Shown: positions 54,027 through 61,738 of the stretch, piece by piece | How the letters are laid out: every line of letters begins with the position of its first letter | How positions within the stretch are numbered: position 1 is the stretch's first letter | NCBI GenBank assembly: GCA_009781515.1 | Contig: WQXY01000008.1 | Coordinates: 1-64,000 of the forward strand | DNA from: Oscillospiraceae bacterium | GTDB taxonomy: Bacteria; Bacillota; Clostridia; Oscillospirales; Oscillospiraceae | Length of the DNA: 64,000 nucleotides | Reading direction: 5' to 3' | Translations under genes and position numbers: made by a program | The notes under the pieces: model-generated | Told to the model about the DNA's origin: nothing | Databases searched by the model: none | The model's input: the letters and a program-made list of their open reading frames with translations, nothing else

Positions 54027-55130
54027 ATGAAAAAAATCTTTAAGCGCGTATTACCTTTTACCCTCGCAGTTATGATGGTGCTGGCAATGATGCCGGTCAC
54101 GGCATCGGCAGTATCCACACCAGTGGAGATACAAGTTTTAACGGGTAATCCAGGAGCTGGGATAATTGGAGCTATAGTAACCATGAGGGAGTACAATTCA
54201 ACAGGTGAGATTGTTGGAACTGCAATAACAAATTTGATGGGTCTGGCTACATTTGAGCCGCTCGACATTACAGCAAACAAAGAGTACTATTTCCAGGCTC
54301 GTGAACCTGGTGTGGGTGGAGCAATAATTGGTTCAGTAACAAGACTTGTTTGGGCTGGTGGACAAAATCAATTTTGGGGTAATAGTGGTATATGGATAGA
54401 CAACGATCCCGGTTCCGGAACTGACCCGACCCCTGAACCAACCCCTGACCCGACGCCCGAACCAACCCCTGACCCGACCCCTGAACCAACCCCGGATCCG
54501 ATGGATAAAGAGATTGAAGATGCACTTAACAATGGCACACCGCTTGTAATTGCTGAAGGTGGCTCAACAACCATATCGGCTGCAAATCTCCAAGCAATCA
54601 AAGCACAGGAAAATCCGCTTGACATCGCACTGCCAAGTGGTTTGACAATCACAATCAATCCTGCATCCATTACTGCAAACGCTAAAGCCACAGACCTTAA
54701 TATTGCCGTCAACGCAGTTTCAACGGCAACAGCGGTCAATGGAGCAAGTGTGCCTGCAAACTCCATTGTCATAGCACCGACAGCAACAGGTGAATTCGGG
54801 TTTACAATCGAATTTACAATATCGGCAGCCGAACTCACCGCTGCAGGGTTAAAGGCAGATGAAGTGAAATTGTACTACATCAATGCAAACGGACAAGTGC
54901 GAAGTGATGTCGGTGAAGTTGCTGTCAACAGCGATGGTTCAGCAACAGTTAAAATAAAACAGGCATCAAGATATGTTCTTGCTAACGAAAGCACCCCACC
55001 GATTTCAAGAGTTCCGCAAACCTCTGATAATAACCTTACAATACTTTGGATAGGGTTAATGCTGACATCGGGTCTTGGTATAATAGTCAGTGTGATATGC
55101 ATAAAAAACCGTAAAGTTAAGAGCAAGTGA
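54027..55130 (+). CDS. Sortase-anchored surface protein
   Basis: A 367-residue protein with a signal peptide (KKIFKRVLPFTLAVMMVLAM...ASA, cut near 28), a Cna-B/SpaA-like beta domain (about 30-125, G-A-I-V-T-M-R-E-Y-N-STGEIVGTAITNLMGLATF), a Pro/Thr repeat spacer (about 130-157), a beta-rich domain and a C-terminal sorting signal: VPQTS at 329-333, a membrane helix and a Lys/Arg tail. The motif differs from LPXTG (V for L, S for G). The sortase gene follows with a 4-base overlap, so it is the likely partner. The N-terminal part is short for a full adhesin. Confidence 0.85.
   Translation: MKKIFKRVLPFTLAVMMVLAMMPVTASAVSTPVEIQVLTGNPGAGIIGAIVTMREYNSTGEIVGTAITNLMGLATFEPLDITANKEYYFQAREPGVGGAIIGSVTRLVWAGGQNQFWGNSGIWIDNDPGSGTDPTPEPTPDPTPEPTPDPTPEPTPDPMDKEIEDALNNGTPLVIAEGGSTTISAANLQAIKAQENPLDIALPSGLTITINPASITANAKATDLNIAVNAVSTATAVNGASVPANSIVIAPTATGEFGFTIEFTISAAELTAAGLKADEVKLYYINANGQVRSDVGEVAVNSDGSATVKIKQASRYVLANESTPPISRVPQTSDNNLTILWIGLMLTSGLGIIVSVICIKNRKVKSK
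54420..54500 (+). repeat. Coding tandem repeat for a TPEPTPDP spacer
   Basis: About three copies of a 24-base unit (ACCCCTGAACCAACCCCTGA + CCCG) encode Pro-Thr-Pro-Glu/Asp. This is a wall-spanning spacer of the surface protein and a place where length may vary between strains. It is not a CRISPR array. Confidence 0.85.
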
Positions 55131-55963
55131 AATTAGTAAGTATTAGCGGACGCAGAAAAAGAATAAATCTAAATGTAAAATCAAGGTGGCTTATATTAGC
55201 CGCCTTGATTGCCCTGTTTACATTTTCAACTGTTATGCTGATTTTGACACAATATGGCTATATCTCTGCACGCAGGGAATATGATGAACTTCGGGAAATT
55301 GCGTTTTCACCAAAAGCTTCCCCCAACAATGAAAATAACACAGGGGAGTCGGAAGTGCCGCTTGATAATACAGATGCACAGCAAGGTGGCGACAGTACCC
55401 CCAATGGTTCTGATGCAACAACACAAGATGACATTATTATTAACCATGACGCACTTGAGGAAATAAATCCCGATTATATCGGGTGGATAAGTATTGAGGG
55501 AACTGCTATTGACTATCCTGTAGTGAGATGCAGAAATAACAGCAAATACATATATACTACATTTTCGGGTGAAAATAATAATGCAGGTGCTATATTTCTT
55601 GACAGCTTATGCAAAACAGGTTTTGGTGGTTATGCTATGCTCCACGGTCATAACATGGATGACGGGTCTATGTTCAAAGATTTACATAAATATCTCAATA
55701 GCAATTTTCTTGATGAAAATCCTGAAATAATTATTTTTATCCCAAGTGGGGAAAGACTTACATATCGTATATTCGATGTGAAGCTGACGAATATAAACGA
55801 CAGCTTATATAGTCTGCGCGGAACATCAAAGCAAGTTCGTGACAGCCATTTTAGCCGTTATGATATAGAGGAGGATGCGGATATACTTGTGTTATCTACT
55901 TGCACAAGCTCGGCAAATAGAAATGAAAGACTTCTTGTAGTAGCTGTCAGAGAGGGGCAGTAA
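55127..55963 (+). CDS. Class B sortase
   Basis: A 278-residue membrane-anchored transpeptidase: one N-terminal membrane helix (about 20-42), a low-complexity spacer (60-103) and a class B catalytic domain. Motifs: I-N-PDYIGWISIEGTAIDYPVV, catalytic H175 in MLHGHNMDDGSMF, C259 in VLSTCTSS and R268 in NERLLVVA. It attaches the preceding surface protein to the cell wall. GTG start overlaps the upstream stop (GTGA), so the two genes are coupled. Confidence 0.93.
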   Translation: MKLVSISGRRKRINLNVKSRWLILAALIALFTFSTVMLILTQYGYISARREYDELREIAFSPKASPNNENNTGESEVPLDNTDAQQGGDSTPNGSDATTQDDIIINHDALEEINPDYIGWISIEGTAIDYPVVRCRNNSKYIYTTFSGENNNAGAIFLDSLCKTGFGGYAMLHGHNMDDGSMFKDLHKYLNSNFLDENPEIIIFIPSGERLTYRIFDVKLTNINDSLYSLRGTSKQVRDSHFSRYDIEEDADILVLSTCTSSANRNERLLVVAVREGQ

Positions 55964-55985
55964 CTTCACCCTGATTTAGTTTTTT

Positions 55986-56029
55986 ACCAGCCCGGCACTT
56001 CGTGCCACCCCTCCGAGGAGGGGAATTTT
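55986..56029. repeat. Short dispersed palindromic repeat, copy 2
   Basis: ACCAGCCCGGCACTTCGTGCC then CACCCCTCCGAGGAGGGGAA: two adjacent hairpins (GGCAC/GTGCC and CCCCTC/GAGGGG). Nearly identical to 56878-56910 and related to 8707-8748. It follows the sortase stop. Confidence 0.85.
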
Positions 56030-56066
56030 GCACTCCACAAAAATATTTATTTTCAATTATTCTATC

Positions 56067-56126
56067 AAAAAACTTCTTAATTATGTTGAATTGTATTTAT
56101 GTGTTCACCATTGTAAGAAGTTTTTT
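56067..56126 (+). terminator. Probable terminator after the sortase gene
   Basis: A 13-bp perfect stem AAAAAACTTCTTA / TAAGAAGTTTTTT with a 34-base loop, ending in six Ts. The long loop makes it less typical. The rest of 55964-56234 shows no gene. Confidence 0.5.
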
Positions 56127-56234
56127 AATCAAATAGCCAAAACCCGTCTAAAGTGCTTGCCTTGCTTTATTTTTTCGATATGTATATACTGATAAAAAGA
56201 GGGGAAAACTACGGAATATTGAAAGTGTTTTGAT

Positions 56235-56868
56235 ATGAAAAATGAGATTATTTTGTACAGACCAAACGAACTAACTGAACATATTGAGGTTAGATTTGAA
56301 GAAAATACTGTGTGGCTTACACAGCAACAAATGACAATGCTCTTTAACCAAACAAAGCAAAATATCAGCTTGCATATCAATAATTGCTTTCGTGAAAAAG
56401 AGCTTGTAAGAAAATCAACTGTCAAGAAATCCTTGACAGTTCAAAACGAAGGAAATAGAAAAATAAAGCGTAATATTGAGTATTATAATTTAGATGTCAT
56501 TATTTCTGTTGGCTATCGAGTAAAATCCCAACAAGGTACACATTTTCGTATATGGGCAACTGAAAAACTGAGAGATTATTTATTAAGAGGCTATGTTGTC
56601 GAACAGCGGTGTAACGGCACTGCTGCTTACTCAAAATATTAGCCCTCAGCTTGCTTTAGATGTGCAAAAAGCTGATGCCCAGTATGGTGGTTTTGAAGTA
56701 AAACAGTTTAATCAAAGTCATGACCGCTTTTTGATTATAGACAGCGGAAGAGATGTTTATCATATCGGAGCGTCATTGAAAGATTTGGGTAAGAAGTGGT
56801 TTGCTTTCTCGAAAATGAGCAAGGAATTAGTAGCGGGTATTCTTGACGCTGTTTCGGGGCTACGATGA
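56235..56868 (+). pseudogene. Chimeric RhuM / ORF6N-type pseudogene
   Basis: The first part (56235 to about 56605) encodes the start of a RhuM-family virulence-type protein: WLTQQQMTMLFNQTKQNISL, Y-Y-N-LDVIISVGYRVKSQQGTHF, RIWATEKLRDYLLRGY. Then the RhuM sequence stops and the frame ends at 56642. In another frame, from about 56605 to 56868, lies the C-terminal domain of a different, ORF6N-type protein: L-T-Q-N-I-S-P-Q-LALDVQKADAQYGGFEVKQF, HDRFLIID, VYHIGASLKDLGKKWFAFSK. The two halves are joined by a deletion and are out of frame, so neither protein is whole. An ORF6N-domain gene lacking this C-terminal part is at 509. Confidence 0.75.
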
Positions 56869-56877
56869 CCACCCCGG

Positions 56878-56910
56878 CACTTCGTGCCACCCCTCCGAGG
56901 AGGGGAATTT
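56878..56910. repeat. Short dispersed palindromic repeat, copy 3
   Basis: ACCACCCCGGCACTTCGTGC followed by CACCCCTCCGAGGAGGGGAA. It matches copy 2 at almost every base. It lies in the gap between the pseudogene and the 3' end of the hemolysin III gene, where its hairpins could act as a 3' end structure. Confidence 0.85.
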
Positions 56911-56925
56911 ACCATGCGGTCATGT

Positions 56926-57612
56926 TTAATGTACCGGCATGATATATACCGTAATTGCTACTGAATGTAGTATTGATGCGGTGTTTACAAATAAATGAAA
57001 CACGCTGTGCATGAATTTCTTCCGCCCGCCGATTGCATAAAAGATAACACCGACAGTATAGAGTATTCCGCCAATCAGCAAAATAATAAAGAACGGGACG
57101 CCTAACACTTCAAGCATGCGTCTTATATTAAACACGACCATCCAACCCATTGCGAGATAACAGACTAAGGCGAAAGCCATAAAACGTTTACGGTTGATAG
57201 CGGTTAGTGTTGCTCCGATGATTGCGAAGCCCCAAATCAATCCGAACATAACCCATGCATCTACAGGATAAACCTCTCTGAAAGAACTGAGCACAATAGG
57301 TGTGTAAGTTCCCGCGATAAGGATATAAATTGAACAATGGTCAAGAGTTTGGAAAACACGCTTAGGTTTTCCGATATTTAGTCCGTGATATATGCTCGAC
57401 ATAGTAAATAGCAAAACCACCGTAAAACCATATATAGCTCCGCCGACCACACCCCATGCATTGCGATAGAGTGCGGCTACAATTACACAAGCAATCAGCG
57501 CCAGTACGCCAAGCCCGCCGCCGACGATATGTGTAATCATGTTAAAGCGCTCTTCCGTATCGGTATAGAGCTTTATATCATTTGGTTTTTCGGGTAGTAC
57601 TGTTATTGTCAT
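56926..57612 (-). CDS. Hemolysin III / PAQR-family membrane protein
   Basis: A 228-residue protein with seven predicted membrane helices and the family motifs EERFNMITHIVGGGLG, SSIYHGL, L-D-H-CSIYILIAGTYTPI and HSVFHLFV; the His and Asp residues form the metal site of PAQR proteins. Relatives (TrhA) influence membrane fluidity; the hemolysin name is historical and does not prove toxicity. The gene is on the minus strand and no Shine-Dalgarno is seen; a -10 box lies 7 bases before the ATG. Confidence 0.92.
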   Translation of the reverse strand: MTITVLPEKPNDIKLYTDTEERFNMITHIVGGGLGVLALIACVIVAALYRNAWGVVGGAIYGFTVVLLFTMSSIYHGLNIGKPKRVFQTLDHCSIYILIAGTYTPIVLSSFREVYPVDAWVMFGLIWGFAIIGATLTAINRKRFMAFALVCYLAMGWMVVFNIRRMLEVLGVPFFIILLIGGILYTVGVIFYAIGGRKKFMHSVFHLFVNTASILHSVAITVYIMPVH

Positions 57613-57619
57613 AAAACAT

Positions 57620-57625
57620 ATTATA
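57620..57625 (-). promoter_or_regulatory. Putative -10 box of the hemolysin III gene (leaderless start)
   Basis: Minus strand TATAAT, 7 bases before the ATG at 57612. No good -35 box is seen 17-18 bases upstream. The spacing equals that at the HD-GYP gene. Confidence 0.4.
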
Positions 57626-57647
57626 ACACAAAAATTTCATATTTTGC

Positions 57648-57675
57648 TAATCTTTGGGCTAAAGAATTCCGATAC
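57648..57675 (+). promoter_or_regulatory. Sigma28-type promoter of fliK-flgD-flgE-flbD-fliM-fliY
   Basis: TAAT (57648-57651), 16 bases, TCCGATAC (57668-57675), 22 bases before the fliK ATG. It lies right at the right edge of the island and gives the cut-off half of the flagellar row its own promoter. Confidence 0.6.
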
Positions 57676-57696
57676 ATAACAATAGGAGGTGAAGTA

Positions 57697-59082
57697 ATGC
57701 ATATACCCATGGAGTTTCTGTCCCCACAGACGACCCGGACAGACTCCGGCGCAGGAGTTCGTAACGCACCAAGGTCACAGCAGGACAAGCAGGGCTCAAG
57801 ATTTGAAAAAGTATTTGAAGACGAGCTAAGCAGACATGACCAAAAGATGCTGAAGAAAAACACGAACCCCGTAAGCGATACTAACAGTACGCAGCCTAAT
57901 GCAGAAAAAGCCGAAACCGTAACAATTCAAAAGAAAGACGAAAAAATAGAAGATAACGGTGAGGCATTAGCAGCCGGAGTAATGGGAAATCAAGCAAATG
58001 AGGTCGTTTTTATTCTCGAGGGAGATAAGGAATCTGTCGCTACCCCTGAAATGCGTGTAGAAACCGTGGAGCCGCCGGATACAACTCAAATAGTAAATCC
58101 GGAAAACAACGAAAACCAAACGGAAACCACGAACACTGCAGAAGCTGCAAAATCAAATGAGTTTACATTAAATACAAACGATGAAGCTCAAACATCAGTA
58201 AAAGACCAAGTAGCAGCAGCAGTACAAGCAGAAACAACCGGGCCGGCAATAAAACAGGAAAATGCCAAACCGGACGCAGCAGAAAATGAAATAAACGCAA
58301 AGACAAATGCTGCAGGGGAAGTAACGGCACGGATGCCAGAGATAAGGACTACAGACAATCAGGAAAATACACAGCAAAACAATAATGATTTTTCCCGATA
58401 TGGCAATCTGAGCCCTTTGGAGAATGAAAATGATAAAACCGAAGCTACGGGACAAGAAGACAAGACTTACGCAGCAGCGGCGAGCGCTGTAAAGAACAAA
58501 ACGGAAGACAAAAACGCAAATACCACAAGCGAAACCACAACAAGCGAAATTCCCCCGCCACTAAGTGACGGAATTAAACCGGAGCAGTTCAAAGCGGCAC
58601 AGCAAATGACACAGGCAGCGGCAAACACACCGGTTAAGGCGGAAAATCTGTTTGAAGAAATGATAGCCCGCGTAGAAACAATAAAAAACGACACCAAAAG
58701 CTCTATGACAATCCAGCTGAACCCCGAATTTCTCGGAAAAGTCGCACTCGAAATAACGTCCGATGCAGCAGGATTACATGTCAAGATAAACGCAGAAGAC
58801 AGCGGTGTCAGGGGAATGATAAACGGACAGCTTACCGCACTCGTAGAGTCACTTGAGAACAAAGGCATAGCAGTAGCAGAAGTAGAAGTAATATACACAG
58901 GAATTAATTTCGGCACATTCAAGGAACCCGGCGCAGAAGAACAAGGACAGCAAAGAAGCCGCGGTCAGAACAAACACCACGAGGTAAATGCCAAAGACGC
59001 AGTAGCATACTACACAACACTGCCGGATTTAATGGACTACTACTTAGACACAGGAATAAGCTCAGTGGAATACAGAGCATAA
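57697..59082 (+). CDS. fliK: Flagellar hook-length control protein FliK
   Basis: A 461-residue export substrate. The first 310 residues are low-complexity, rich in Ala, Glu, Asn, Thr and Lys, as usual for the ruler part. The C-terminal Flg_hook domain is clear: SSMTIQLNPEFLGKVALEIT, G-L-HVKINAEDSGVRGMINGQ, L-T-A-LVESLENKGIAVAEVEV. It measures the hook and triggers FlhB switching. AGGAGGTGA precedes the ATG. Confidence 0.9.
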   Translation: MHIPMEFLSPQTTRTDSGAGVRNAPRSQQDKQGSRFEKVFEDELSRHDQKMLKKNTNPVSDTNSTQPNAEKAETVTIQKKDEKIEDNGEALAAGVMGNQANEVVFILEGDKESVATPEMRVETVEPPDTTQIVNPENNENQTETTNTAEAAKSNEFTLNTNDEAQTSVKDQVAAAVQAETTGPAIKQENAKPDAAENEINAKTNAAGEVTARMPEIRTTDNQENTQQNNNDFSRYGNLSPLENENDKTEATGQEDKTYAAAASAVKNKTEDKNANTTSETTTSEIPPPLSDGIKPEQFKAAQQMTQAAANTPVKAENLFEEMIARVETIKNDTKSSMTIQLNPEFLGKVALEITSDAAGLHVKINAEDSGVRGMINGQLTALVESLENKGIAVAEVEVIYTGINFGTFKEPGAEEQGQQRSRGQNKHHEVNAKDAVAYYTTLPDLMDYYLDTGISSVEYRA

Positions 59083-59095
59083 ACAAGGAAGTAAC

Positions 59096-59158
59096 GTAAA
59101 GCAAAGGATGCTTTACTCGCAAATATACGCTTCACAAGTGAAGCAAGGGACGGATCCC
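59096..59158 (+). promoter_or_regulatory. flgD leader with GGA-loop hairpins (possible CsrA sites)
   Basis: Three small hairpins in a row: GTAAAGCA-AAGGA-TGCTTTAC (59096-59116), GCTTCAC-AA-GTGAAGC (59129-59144) and GGGA-CGGA-TCCC (59147-59158). Two of them present GGA in the loop. The ribosome site GAAGGGAG about 35 bases on is a third GGA. This fits CsrA binding sites; csrA is at 45127. Confidence 0.45.
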
Positions 59159-59205
59159 GAATTAGTAAGGGGTATCAAACTCCAAACTATGAAGGGAGAT
59201 TTAAC

Positions 59206-60108
59206 ATGTCATCGTCAGTAATGAATGCTGTAAAAGACTTACAGAACGAAACAGCGTGGCAGGCAGCAAAAGACCACGCAAAAGCAGTAGAAGACAGCTC
59301 AAAAGAAGGAAACTCACGTAATGTAGGCGGAGCAATGGGAAAACACGATTTTCTCTTACTCTTGTCTGCTCAATTACGGCATCAAGACCCGCTTAATCCG
59401 CAAAATGACTCGGATTTTGCAGCGGGACTTGCGCAGTTCTCGGCACTTGAGCAAATGCAAAACGTAAACACCACGCTCGAAGCAATGAACAGCTTCCAAG
59501 CATACAGCCTTATAGGAAAGTTTGTCATAGCCGAAGCGGTGGTGGACGGAAAATTTGCGGAAATTCCGGGTGTAGTAGACAGCATATTCATAAAGTCGGG
59601 TATCACATACGCACAAATCGGCGAATATGTAGTTCCGGTATCTTCCGTAAAAGAAGTGTTCGACACCAGCAACATACTGACGACGGAAATGTTTATGGAA
59701 GCATCGAAGAACCTTATCGGTCGCACTGTTGTAGCACAGGTAGGCGATAAGGATATCGAGGGTGTTGTCACAAGGGTACTTGTTGACAAGGGAGCATTGC
59801 TTGCACAAATCGACGACGGCACCAACGAGCCGAAGTTCGTACCTGTCAATTCAATCGTTGACATTCGTGAGACAGGAACAGTAAAGCACACACCAAAGCC
59901 TCAAACCCCACCCGATGCAGTCAACTTTAAGGCCGACGGAAAAGGCGGTTTCATCGAAACCTGCGAAGCCGGAGCTGAGGAGATAGGTCGCTGGGATTGG
60001 GACGAGGCACAATGGAAATGGGTCTATACATGCTTTGCCGATGAGGAAAGCGAAAGCAACGAAGGAACAGAGGGTAGCGAAGGATTTGAAAACGACAAGG
60101 CAGCTTAA
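59206..60108 (+). CDS. flgD: Flagellar hook cap protein FlgD
   Basis: A 300-residue protein. Residues 40-95 have the FlgD signature: MGKHDFLLLLSAQLRHQDPL, NPQNDSDFAAGLAQFSALEQ, MQNVNTTLEAM. Residues 95-230 form a beta domain. The last 70 residues are unusual: an acidic tail with W-D-W-D-E-A-Q-W-K-W near 264-273, then Glu/Ser/Gly-rich sequence. FlgD caps the growing hook. Start at 59206 with GAAGGGAG upstream. Confidence 0.92.
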   Translation: MSSSVMNAVKDLQNETAWQAAKDHAKAVEDSSKEGNSRNVGGAMGKHDFLLLLSAQLRHQDPLNPQNDSDFAAGLAQFSALEQMQNVNTTLEAMNSFQAYSLIGKFVIAEAVVDGKFAEIPGVVDSIFIKSGITYAQIGEYVVPVSSVKEVFDTSNILTTEMFMEASKNLIGRTVVAQVGDKDIEGVVTRVLVDKGALLAQIDDGTNEPKFVPVNSIVDIRETGTVKHTPKPQTPPDAVNFKADGKGGFIETCEAGAEEIGRWDWDEAQWKWVYTCFADEESESNEGTEGSEGFENDKAA

Positions 60109-60140
60109 GTGCCGACAGAAGTAACAGGAGGAACCGCATT

Positions 60141-61430
60141 ATGATGCGCTCACTATACTCCGGAATATCCGGATTACGCAACCACCAAACAAGAATGGAC
60201 GTTATCGGTAATAATATCGCAAACGTAAACACAGCAGGATACAAAACAACCCGCGTAATTTTCCAAGACATTTTCAGCCAGAATGTATCAGCAGGTATGG
60301 CTAACAACAACCAGCCAATAGGCGGCGGCGGCATCGGCGGAACAAACCCGATGCAGGTTGGTCTTGGTATCAGACTTTCAACAGTCGACGTTATTCACTC
60401 AAAATCAGCATTCGGACGTACCGACAGAGAAACAGATATGATGATAAACGGCGACGGTTACTTTATCGTCCGCGGCCCGGACGGCGACTTCTTTACAAGA
60501 GCAGGTAACTTTGACATTGATAACGAAGGATATCTTGTCAACTCTCTCGGTTTCTTCGTAATGGGACGTACATCTGAGCTGACAATGGGCGTTATTGACC
60601 CGGGTCAGCCTGCATATCCTGAAAGAGCCGGCGGAACACTTTATGAAGAAGACGATGTGGTTCCGGTTGGTACAGTAATTCCCAACGGATACTTCAAAGC
60701 AGGTCAAACAGTTCCTGCAAATATCTTCGGGCCGGGTGTCCCCGCAGTTGACACGGTAGTACCTGCAGGACAGTCATACCCCGCAACAGCAATGCGGACA
60801 AGAATTGAGTTTGAAGCCATTGATGACTTTACAGAGCCACCGTCGGGTGCACAGCCTTTCCGCCCGCCCTCATTCGGACTTATTCCGGCAGGTGTAAATC
60901 CGGAGTCTGACGCAGACGGACTGTCAAGAATTAGAGTTACATCAGACGCTTACTTTGCAATTCCCCCATGGGACGAGCTGACAGCAGACCAACAAAACGA
61001 CCTTTTGGCAATGATTGCCTCGGGCGACCCTGCTGATTTTGACCCTGAATTCTTCAACCAGTTTGAGCAAAAAACCGTCAGCTTACCGGGGTTCTCTGTT
61101 GCAGAAAACGGCGATGTATCAGTTATCCTCAGTAACAGAAAAGTTGTCATCGGACGCATAGCAATCGCAATGTTTTCAAACCCGTCAGGTCTTGACAAAG
61201 CAGGTAACAGCTTATATCGTGAGTCCGCATCATCGGGTCCTGCAGTGAGAACTGAAGCATATCTTGACGGCGCAGGCAAAATCGACGGCGGCGGTCTTGA
61301 AATGTCAAATGTTGACCTTGCAAACGAATTTACCGACATGATCGTCACACAAAGAGGATTTCAAGCCAACTCAAGAATTATAACCGTATCGGATACAATG
61401 CTTGAAGAACTTGTAAATCTTAAGAGATAA
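60141..61430 (+). CDS. flgE: Flagellar hook protein FlgE
   Basis: A 429-residue hook subunit: MMRSLYSGISGLRNHQTRMD, VIGNNIANVNTAGYKTTRV at the N terminus, a FlgE/F/G core (M-I-NGDGYFIVRGPDGDFFTRAG) and V-D-L-A-NEFTDMIVTQRGFQANSRI at the C terminus. The middle holds a Pro/Gly-rich variable domain. AGGAGGAA precedes the start. A strong hairpin follows the gene. Confidence 0.95.
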   Translation: MMRSLYSGISGLRNHQTRMDVIGNNIANVNTAGYKTTRVIFQDIFSQNVSAGMANNNQPIGGGGIGGTNPMQVGLGIRLSTVDVIHSKSAFGRTDRETDMMINGDGYFIVRGPDGDFFTRAGNFDIDNEGYLVNSLGFFVMGRTSELTMGVIDPGQPAYPERAGGTLYEEDDVVPVGTVIPNGYFKAGQTVPANIFGPGVPAVDTVVPAGQSYPATAMRTRIEFEAIDDFTEPPSGAQPFRPPSFGLIPAGVNPESDADGLSRIRVTSDAYFAIPPWDELTADQQNDLLAMIASGDPADFDPEFFNQFEQKTVSLPGFSVAENGDVSVILSNRKVVIGRIAIAMFSNPSGLDKAGNSLYRESASSGPAVRTEAYLDGAGKIDGGGLEMSNVDLANEFTDMIVTQRGFQANSRIITVSDTMLEELVNLKR

Positions 61431-61440
61431 TAGGTAAAAC

Positions 61441-61482
61441 TGTTTGGGTGATGTGGTAAAATAGTATCACATCACCCGAACA
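61441..61482 (+). promoter_or_regulatory. Strong hairpin between flgE and flbD
   Basis: A perfect 10-bp inverted repeat GGGTGATGTG (61446-61455) / CACATCACCC (61468-61477), extended by TGTT/AACA, loop 12 bases. No T run follows, so it is not a simple terminator. It may protect the 3' end of the abundant flgE message or mark a processing site. Confidence 0.6.
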
Positions 61483-61500
61483 AGGGTAACATGGAGGTAT

Positions 61501-61701
61501 ATGATGATCTTAGTTACAAGGCTGAACAAAACCTCGCAGTTCTATGTAAACGAGGACATGATTGAATTTATCGAAGAAACACCCGATACAATAGTTACGA
61601 TGAACACGGGAAAAAAAGTAACAGTCAGCGAAGAAGCTCTCGAAATCGTCGAGAAAATCCGCGAAGAAAAAATCCGTATAAGAAAAGCGGTATCGTTTTA
61701 G
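61501..61701 (+). CDS. flbD: Flagellar protein FlbD-like
   Basis: A 66-residue protein of the FlbD/SwrD family: MILVTRLNKTSQFYVNEDMI, EFIEETPDTIVTMNTGKKVT and a helical end. In Bacillus SwrD increases motor power. It follows flgE as usual, but motA, motB and fliL, which often come next, are missing. GGAGG lies 5 bases upstream. Confidence 0.93.
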   Translation: MMILVTRLNKTSQFYVNEDMIEFIEETPDTIVTMNTGKKVTVSEEALEIVEKIREEKIRIRKAVSF

Positions 61702-61738
61702 AAGGTAGTAAACCGAATAAAACAGAGGAACGATTAAA

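Noticed and set aside
54420-54500. Direct repeats resembling a small CRISPR array
   Set aside because: The repeats are contiguous with no spacers and encode a Pro-Thr-Pro-Glu/Asp spacer in frame within the surface protein.
56593-56868. A separate intact small gene after the RhuM fragment
   Set aside because: It lacks a ribosome site and matches only the C-terminal domain of ORF6N-type proteins, so it is treated as the second half of a broken gene.
57697-59082. fliK as part of the foreign island because of its A-rich codons
   Set aside because: The C-terminal Flg_hook domain, the sigma28-type promoter and its place before flgD identify it as the native hook-length gene; low-complexity sequence explains the composition.
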